NCBI GenBank assembly: GCA_023544495.1
Contig: JAMJFV010000060.1
Location: 1 to 10,604, forward strand
Source: ANME-2 cluster archaeon
GTDB taxonomy: Archaea > Halobacteriota > Methanosarcinia > Methanosarcinales > Methanocomedenaceae
Length of the DNA stretch: 10,604 nt
Direction of reading: 5' to 3'
The notes beneath the pieces were generated by a model. The model made no database searches. It was not told where the DNA came from and worked only from the letters and a program-made list of their open reading frames with translations. Both the position numbers and the translations under genes were made by a program. Shown here one piece after another: positions 6,358 to 10,604 of the stretch. Numbering within the stretch: the first letter of the stretch is position 1; each line of letters opens with the position of its first letter.

Positions 6358-6381
6358 TGGAGTAACCTTACTGTTACTCCA
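6358..6381 (+). terminator. hairpin after the ABC-transporter operon
   Basis: TGGAGTAAC (6358-6366) and GTTACTCCA (6373-6381) form a perfect 9-bp stem with a 6-base loop, starting two bases after the pstB-type stop. The position suggests a transcript end or a 3'-stabilising structure for the operon. No clear T-run follows (the next bases are CAAATATGG), so intrinsic termination is uncertain. Confidence 0.5.
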
Positions 6382-6441
6382 CAAATATGGTAAAATAAAC
6401 ATGTCTAAAAAATGTTAATGAGTGTCCTCAATTTGTATCTC

Positions 6442-6553
6442 ATGTAAAGTAATGTATGAATTGTGTTTGGAACCAAACTTGAACTGCAAACTTTACATCA
6501 AGCGTAAAGTTGAAATGTCAGTGCATCATTATAACTATACATTAACTGTAAAG
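6442..6553 (+). promoter_or_regulatory. rnfB upstream region with four GTAAAG motifs and dyads
   Basis: ATGTAAAGT occurs at 6442-6450 and, inverted, at 6490-6498; GTAAAGT at 6504-6510; and GTAAAG at 6548-6553. The middle two form a perfect dyad AACTTTAC (6489-6496) / GTAAAGTT (6504-6511) with a 7-base spacer. A further dyad GTTTGG-AA-CCAAAC lies at 6465-6478. A TATA-like ATTATAACTATAC (6528-6540) sits between motifs. Together these look like a regulated promoter for rnfB, about 45-150 bases before its ATG. The 241-base gap has no gene. Confidence 0.45.
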
Positions 6554-6597
6554 ATGATTGTTAGACATAAATAGTAAATAAATAGGGAAAGAGTTCA

Positions 6598-7440
6598 ATG
6601 AATTCCATTCAAATAATCGTGCAATCGATGATAATACTTGGAGGACTTGGCGCAATTGTTGGTATAATACTGATCAGCGCAGCCAGGAAGTTCAAAGTTC
6701 ACACAGATCCACTTATTGAAGAAGTGATCGGAGTGCTGCCTGGCGCTAACTGTGGGGCATGCGGATGCGCAGGGTGCGCAGATTTTGCCGAAAAGGTAGT
6801 GAATGAAAGTATCCCAATCAATGGATGTCCTGTAGGAGGTTTTGAAACAGCAAAGAAAATTGGCAATATTCTTGGAAAAAATGTTGAAGGATCCGAGGTC
6901 AAGTACCCCGTTGCACGATGCATAGGGGGTGTGCACTGTAAGGATAGATTTGAGTATATTGGAATTGAAGACTGTATGGCAGTAATGAGTCTGTCAGATG
7001 GTGAAAAAGAATGCAACTATGGCTGCATGGGACGTGGCACATGTGTACGAGTATGTCCATTTAATGCAATAACAATCGGCGAAGACCGCTTACCCCACAT
7101 CAACAAGAATCTCTGCAAAAGTTGTGGAATCTGTATCACGACATGCCCTAATAATATACTTGCCTTCGCAAAAGAGAGCGAAAAAATTCATGTGCTCTGC
7201 CGCTCGAACGATAAAGGTGCACATGTGAAACAAATTTGCGATTTTGGATGCATTGGCTGCAAGATATGTGTGAAAAACTGTCCGGCAGATGCAATTGAAG
7301 TAACAGGATTCCTTGCAGAGATAGACCAGGAAAAATGTACCGGCTGCGGCGCATGTGTTGAAAAATGCCCGCGTGATGTGATCAAACTTGTCGAAGGTGC
7401 GATATTGGTCCCTGCTCATGGAACTATGCCAGTACAATAA
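6598..7440 (+). CDS. rnfB: RnfB-type polyferredoxin (orphan Rnf subunit)
   Basis: A 280-residue RnfB homologue with the full family architecture. A single N-terminal membrane helix (about 6-29) is followed by the Fe-S domain with Cys52, 55, 60 and 77 (plus an extra Cys57), and a middle segment with Cys108, 114 and 126. Then come two ferredoxin pairs: CNYGCMGRGTCVRVCP (139-154) with CKSCGICITTCP (173-184), and CDFGCIGCKICVKNCP (214-229) with CTGCGACVEKCP (247-258). In Rnf complexes RnfB takes electrons from ferredoxin and passes them into the membrane complex coupled to sodium or proton transport. No rnfA, C, D, E or G lies beside it; the next gene is DUF63. It may serve a complex encoded elsewhere or act alone. 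The SD is weak (GGGAAAGAG, 6584-6592). The start fits the membrane helix. Confidence 0.92.
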   Translation: MNSIQIIVQSMIILGGLGAIVGIILISAARKFKVHTDPLIEEVIGVLPGANCGACGCAGCADFAEKVVNESIPINGCPVGGFETAKKIGNILGKNVEGSEVKYPVARCIGGVHCKDRFEYIGIEDCMAVMSLSDGEKECNYGCMGRGTCVRVCPFNAITIGEDRLPHINKNLCKSCGICITTCPNNILAFAKESEKIHVLCRSNDKGAHVKQICDFGCIGCKICVKNCPADAIEVTGFLAEIDQEKCTGCGACVEKCPRDVIKLVEGAILVPAHGTMPVQ

Positions 7441-7470
7441 TAGTTGTCATTTAGATTTTTGAATTAATAT

Positions 7471-7494
7471 AACTTATATACATCGAACAAAGGT
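7471..7494 (+). promoter_or_regulatory. TATA box and Shine-Dalgarno of the DUF63 gene
   Basis: AACTTATATACA (7471-7482) is a good archaeal TATA-like element about 22 bases before the ATG at 7499, so a very short leader is likely. AAAGGT (7489-7494) is a short SD match four bases before the start. The DUF63 gene may therefore have its own promoter despite being only 58 bases after rnfB. Confidence 0.4.
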
Positions 7495-7498
7495 AACA

Positions 7499-8350
7499 AT
7501 GTCTCCAATAATAGATCAGATCTCACAATTTATCAGCAACTACTATATAGACCCCATACTCTACGATGAAGGCTATAATGTCTTTAATACAGTCACATGG
7601 GCACTCGTGCTTGGAATGTGTATTTTCGGGGTAATGAAACTGCTTGACCGACTGAAAGTGACAATTGATGAGCGTTTTATCTTATCTGTTATCCCTTTTG
7701 TACTTGCAGGATCATCCCTTCGTGTTATAGAGGATGCAGGGGGATTCAAACCTCCTGTCCAATACCTGTTCATCACACCTAACATCTATTTTGCAGTATT
7801 TGCTGTCACAGTCCTCTGTCTCGTGATTTCAAAATGGATACAAAAGGCGGGAAAAGTTGAAGATTATCGTACGGCATTTGCAATTTTAGGAACTGTGTGG
7901 ACTGTTGCAAATATTGTTGTTTTATTATTTATCGAAGACATTGTCCGCCCAACAGTACCCATTCTAATTGTGGGTGCTGCTATCTTGCTGACATTTTTAG
8001 TATATAAAATATCTAAATACGGCGGATATAAACTATTTTCAAACAAGTTGAACCTGTCAATAATGTTCGCACAACTGTTGGATGCATCTTCTACGATCGT
8101 GGGCATTGACATGCTCGGATATTATGAAAAACATGTTGTACCGTCGTATCTTATTGACCTTACAGGCACGGCATTTGTAATGTTCCCTTTAAAGCTCATG
8201 ATCTTTGTGCCGGTGTTGTATCTTCTTGATACCCAGTTCGATGAGGACGAGGAGTCGCGGACATTACGAACACTTGTTAAGATGGTTATAATAATACTGG
8301 GATTAGCCCCGGCTTTTAGAAACACTATCAGAATGGCATTTGGGATATAA
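7499..8350 (+). CDS. DUF63 family archaeal membrane protein
   Basis: A 283-residue polytopic membrane protein with about seven or eight hydrophobic segments. It shows the conserved polar patches I associate with DUF63 (Pfam PF01889): GSSLRVIEDAGGFKPPVQYL (71-90), QLLDASSTIVGIDMLGYYE (192-210), and RNTIRMAFG (274-282) at the C-terminus. The family is known from archaea and has no established biochemical function. Charged residues inside or next to membrane segments (Arg75, Glu78, Asp79, Asp195, Asp204, Arg274) suggest an enzyme or transporter rather than a mere anchor. It follows rnfB on the same strand and converges on the aarF-type gene with a 31-base gap. Confidence in the family is good; function is unknown. 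Confidence 0.85.
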   Translation: MSPIIDQISQFISNYYIDPILYDEGYNVFNTVTWALVLGMCIFGVMKLLDRLKVTIDERFILSVIPFVLAGSSLRVIEDAGGFKPPVQYLFITPNIYFAVFAVTVLCLVISKWIQKAGKVEDYRTAFAILGTVWTVANIVVLLFIEDIVRPTVPILIVGAAILLTFLVYKISKYGGYKLFSNKLNLSIMFAQLLDASSTIVGIDMLGYYEKHVVPSYLIDLTGTAFVMFPLKLMIFVPVLYLLDTQFDEDEESRTLRTLVKMVIIILGLAPAFRNTIRMAFGI

Positions 8351-8381
8351 GCGCATAATATTATCATTTACAGGTTGAGGG
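8351..8381. other. convergent intergenic gap with AT palindrome
   Basis: The short gap between the convergent DUF63 and aarF-type genes contains the perfect palindrome ATAATATTAT (8355-8364). No strong terminator hairpin is visible, although both transcripts must end here or overlap. Confidence 0.25.
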
Positions 8382-10016
8382 TCAAGAATGCAACGATGAC
8401 CTAAGCCCCATCAATGCTGCACCAATAAAACCGCCAAATCCTAGCAAAGTGCTACCTGTTTCACCTTTAACTACTAAATATGCTGATGAAACAATCAATA
8501 CTGATAAAAAAATATATTGTGAGAAAATATCAAGCAGACGGTATTTCCCAAGGACACTATTTTTGCCCCTTATCTTATCGATCCTGTAGCCCTGTATGGT
8601 TTCAATTATGTCATTGACACCTGCGGGAAGGTGTTTGAACAATTCCAGATATTCATCTATTTCCACCTGTAAATTGCCTGCAATTCGCTTGATGGAGTAA
8701 CGCTCTTTCATCGCTTTGGCTATCATCGGTTTTGCCTCAGACATGAGGCTGTAGTTAGGATCAATATCCAGACACACTGATTCAATAAGCATAAGGGCGC
8801 GTTCAAGTGTGGAAAATTCACTTGGCAAAGACATGTTGTATTTTAGAGCAAGTATTGCATAATTGTCGCTCTGTCGTTCACCAATATGATAATGCTGTTT
8901 TATTATAAGATCGTCCAGATCCCACTTGAACCTGTGCATATCAACATCTTCCCGGGTCAAGTTGCCAATTTTCAAAAATGCGTCTGCTGCTACATCGACA
9001 TTCTTTGTATACATGGCATAAAAAAGATTTAACATGTTTCTGATCATATCCCCGTCAATCTTTCCGACCGCACCAAAATCAATGAATGTAATGGTTCCGT
9101 CCTTGACTACAATGTTTCCACCATGTGGATCAGCATGATAGAAACCGTCTATATACACTTGTTTAAGATAACTTGAACTTATAAGTTTTACATATTTGGA
9201 CCTGATTTCCGGGTCTGCATCAACAAGATCCTTGATCTGGGTCCCTTCTACAAAATCCATTACCAGGATCTTTTCACGGCAGTAATCAAGATATACATCC
9301 GGGATCAACACATCTTTAACATCTTTAAAGTTCTCACGGAAACGTTTGATGTTCATTGCCTCGATCCTGTAATCGAGTTCACGGTACAGCATTTCCCCAA
9401 ATTCCTGTAGGAACACGTCAACATCAGTATTTTTCCCAAGCCCCAACATTTTGACAAGTAGTGGCTTTAGGTCATAGATGATACTAAGATCCACGCTTAT
9501 TGTATCTATCAAATTTGGGCGTTCGATCTTAACAGCAACGTTCTTGCCGTTCAAGACAGCCTTGTAAACCTGTCCAATTGATGCACTTGCAATTGGTTTT
9601 ATATCAAATTGATCGAAAATATCCAATACATCATTGCAATGATAACAATCTGAACTGTGTTCTGCCCCACCACCAGCGGTGTCACATATACAATCAGTCT
9701 CAAAAGATTTACGCATATCGATAAACTCAAGTGTCTTTACTTTATCCTGTAGATTTCCAAGTTCCTGAATATAAGAATGAGGAATAAGGTCAGGACGCTT
9801 GCTCATAGTCTGCCCGAGTTTGACAAAAGTTGGACCAAGTTCTTCAAAAGCGAGGCGCAGCTTCTTCGCATTGCCGCGTTTTTTAATATCAACAGCAGTG
9901 CTACACGCTTCCATGGGCCTGTTGGCCTTGCCCAGGTCATTGTACAAAAGAGAAAACAGATTGTACTTGAAGAATACCCTGCCAATGGCAAGGTATCTTT
10001 GAACTTTGTTGAACAT
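8382..10016 (-). CDS. AarF/UbiB-type ABC1 kinase-like protein with a Cys-rich insert
   Basis: A 544-residue member of the ABC1/UbiB/ADCK atypical kinase family. Visible motifs, in order: the KxGQ motif K66-LGQ within FVKLGQTMSKRPDLIP, the Ala-rich loop ASASIGQV (143-150) that replaces the usual Gly-rich loop, Lys163 in AVKIERP, the ExD motif Glu213-Leu-Asp215, catalytic-loop HADPHGGN (294-301), metal-binding Asp313 in IDFG, and two C-terminal membrane helices (about 497-516 and 523-538). Relatives support biosynthesis or handling of ubiquinone and other prenyl lipids; in an archaeon of this type the lipid might be methanophenazine or a membrane isoprenoid, which is inference. Unusual is an insert with Cys109, 111, 124 and 127 (CxC-x12-CxxC) between the KxGQ helix and the Ala-rich loop. 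The ATG at 10016 has only a weak GAGAG in front. Confidence 0.9.
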   Translation of the reverse strand: MFNKVQRYLAIGRVFFKYNLFSLLYNDLGKANRPMEACSTAVDIKKRGNAKKLRLAFEELGPTFVKLGQTMSKRPDLIPHSYIQELGNLQDKVKTLEFIDMRKSFETDCICDTAGGGAEHSSDCYHCNDVLDIFDQFDIKPIASASIGQVYKAVLNGKNVAVKIERPNLIDTISVDLSIIYDLKPLLVKMLGLGKNTDVDVFLQEFGEMLYRELDYRIEAMNIKRFRENFKDVKDVLIPDVYLDYCREKILVMDFVEGTQIKDLVDADPEIRSKYVKLISSSYLKQVYIDGFYHADPHGGNIVVKDGTITFIDFGAVGKIDGDMIRNMLNLFYAMYTKNVDVAADAFLKIGNLTREDVDMHRFKWDLDDLIIKQHYHIGERQSDNYAILALKYNMSLPSEFSTLERALMLIESVCLDIDPNYSLMSEAKPMIAKAMKERYSIKRIAGNLQVEIDEYLELFKHLPAGVNDIIETIQGYRIDKIRGKNSVLGKYRLLDIFSQYIFLSVLIVSSAYLVVKGETGSTLLGFGGFIGAALMGLRSSLHS

Positions 10017-10030
10017 TACTCTCTACATTC

Positions 10031-10054
10031 TTAACTTATGTTAAATAATTATTG
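10031..10054 (-). promoter_or_regulatory. candidate promoter of the aarF-type gene
   Basis: The plus-strand stretch 10041-10053 is AT-only and includes the palindrome AATAATTATT (10044-10053), about 28-38 bases before the minus-strand ATG at 10016, a fitting distance for a TATA element with a very short leader. A dyad TTAAC (10031-10035) / GTTAA (10040-10044) overlaps it and could be an operator. The rest of 10017-10121 shows nothing I can name. Confidence 0.3.
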
Positions 10055-10121
10055 ATATTGTTTTCGCAGATCAGCCTTGTTAGCACGTAAATACATTTAA
10101 CTGAAACTAAATTTCATGTCT

Positions 10122-10280
10122 CTAATTTCGATTTTGGAAATACCAAATTGCAACAAAGATAATTCCCATAACGATCCACATCTTATATCCACCACAACAG
10201 CCACCACGATGTCCGTCTATATTTTTATCGCTATGATGTTCTTCCATTTCGTTATTATCTTTTGGTTTACAACAGTCCAT
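10122..10280 (-). CDS. 52-residue Cys/His-rich single-span membrane miniprotein
   Basis: A small ORF runs on the minus strand from ATG at 10280 to TAG at 10122-10124, with an excellent SD (AAGGTGA, plus-strand 10285-10291) four bases upstream and an in-frame stop just before. The protein begins MDCCKPK, has a charged, His-containing middle (His15, His16, His24), a GGCCGG motif with Cys28-Cys29, and a single hydrophobic helix (about 33-48, from KMWIVMGI to IWYF) ending in QNRN. Two Cys-Cys pairs and three histidines before a membrane helix suggest metal or heme handling at the membrane face. I know no family with certainty; small metal-associated DUF2933-like peptides are a loose resemblance. 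It lies 126 bases downstream of the ccmF-type gene on the same strand, so a cytochrome-maturation accessory role is possible but unproven. Confidence 0.72.
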   Translation of the reverse strand: MDCCKPKDNNEMEEHHSDKNIDGHRGGCCGGYKMWIVMGIIFVAIWYFQNRN

Positions 10281-10338
10281 TAAATCACCTTCTTTATTTC
10301 ATTTTATTTTCAAACGCTATTCCAATATCCGACCAGAT

Positions 10339-10365
10339 GGATGCGGTCAAAGTTTGATCACATCC
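10339..10365 (-). other. 27-base dyad between ccmF end and the miniprotein gene
   Basis: GGATG (10339-10343) and CATCC (10361-10365) are the outer arms of a near-perfect inverted repeat centred at 10352. On the minus-strand RNA the stem reads GGATGTG paired with CGCATCC (one G-U pair), then a mismatch and three more pairs. It may be a transcript end after ccmF or an operator/leader element of the miniprotein gene. The remaining bases of 10281-10406 contain an AT-rich run just before the SD and no other feature I can support. Confidence 0.35.
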
Positions 10366-10406
10366 GGTGTAGGTCTCGCCTTCATCGTAATCTCTAGTTG
10401 CCTGAT

Positions 10407-10604
10407 CTATTCAAACTCCCTCCTTCTTCGCAGGTTCATCTCTGAACCGCCGATCAGCAGTATTCCCACTGAAAAGAGAATAACTCCAATCCATACCTCA
10501 TTCACGAACGGCTTGATTTTAATCGTCAGGGGTATGCTGTACGAACTCGCACCCTGGAAGATCACATACACATCTCCGGTAAGACTGCGGTCAACCATTG
10601 GATG
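10407..10604 (-). CDS. ccmF: C-terminal end of a CcmF-type cytochrome c heme lyase (partial)
   Basis: The minus-strand frame is open from the right window edge to a TAG at 10407-10409, giving 65 visible residues. An internal Met corresponds to 10598, but the frame continues beyond it, so this is a gene tail and not a separate small gene. It matches the end of CcmF/NrfE-type proteins: the periplasmic segment TGDVYVIFQG, a strand leading to the IKIKPFV motif (KPFVxWIW in typical members; here KPFVNEVWIG), then the last membrane helix WIGVILFSVGILLIGG and a basic tail NLRRRREFE. CcmF joins heme to apocytochrome c outside the membrane. Its presence implies c-type cytochromes, as in cytochrome-containing methanogens, anaerobic methanotrophs and Archaeoglobi. 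The loop Trp/His-rich core lies outside the window, so the family call rests on the C-terminal match. Confidence 0.75.
   Translation of the reverse strand, partial: HPMVDRSLTGDVYVIFQGASSYSIPLTIKIKPFVNEVWIGVILFSVGILLIGGSEMNLRRRREFE

Noticed and set aside
10290..10406. An open minus-strand frame of about 38 codons between the ccmF end and the miniprotein gene
   Set aside because: It has no ATG, GTG or usable TTG start, since an in-frame TGA lies at its beginning, and a near-perfect dyad falls inside it. It is more likely intergenic, though a gene remnant cannot be excluded.

Overview
The window looks like a chromosomal piece of an archaeon, most likely a cytochrome-containing member of the methanogen/methanotroph lineage around the Methanosarcinales. 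Support: a DUF63 membrane protein (an archaea-restricted family), an RnfB-type polyferredoxin, the C-terminal end of a CcmF-type cytochrome c heme lyase, TATA-like boxes, and GGTG/GGAG Shine-Dalgarno sites in an AT-rich background. The exact genus cannot be fixed from this sequence. No tRNA, rRNA, CRISPR array, insertion sequence or phage gene was seen.

Layout. (1) Positions 1-197 hold the 3' end of an unrecognised gene. (2) Positions 363-1751 carry a free-standing TusA-family sulfur-carrier protein followed by a MOT1-type molybdate/sulfate permease. (3) Positions 1896-2252 encode an unrecognised 118-residue protein behind a TATA-rich dyad. (4) A 323-base gene-free stretch contains two overlapping, mutually exclusive inverted repeats and a tiny SD-led ORF. 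It precedes a tightly packed four-gene ABC transporter operon (2576-6356) that resembles pstSCAB. The binding protein is a lipoprotein with an EF-hand-like loop, the permease motif usually written GETAP is GDAAS in the PstA-like subunit, no phoU follows within the window, and the ATPase carries a C-terminal TusA domain. (5) After a hairpin and a promoter-like region with repeated GTAAAG motifs come an orphan rnfB (6598-7440) and a DUF63 gene (7499-8350). (6) On the minus strand, running leftwards, are the end of ccmF, a previously easy-to-miss 52-residue Cys/His membrane miniprotein (10122-10280), and an AarF/UbiB-type ABC1 kinase-like gene (8382-10016) with an unusual four-cysteine insert.

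How the genes may work together. The left half has an oxyanion-transport and sulfur-carrier theme: two TusA-type domains, one beside a MOT1 permease and one fused to a Pst-like ATPase. This is the most unusual aspect of the window and suggests that the ABC system may not be an ordinary phosphate importer, or that its ATPase is gated by a sulfur/redox-sensing domain. The right half has a membrane electron-transport theme: RnfB-type ferredoxin chemistry, cytochrome c maturation, and a kinase-like protein of a family tied to prenyl-lipid electron carriers. Functional links beyond gene order are inference.
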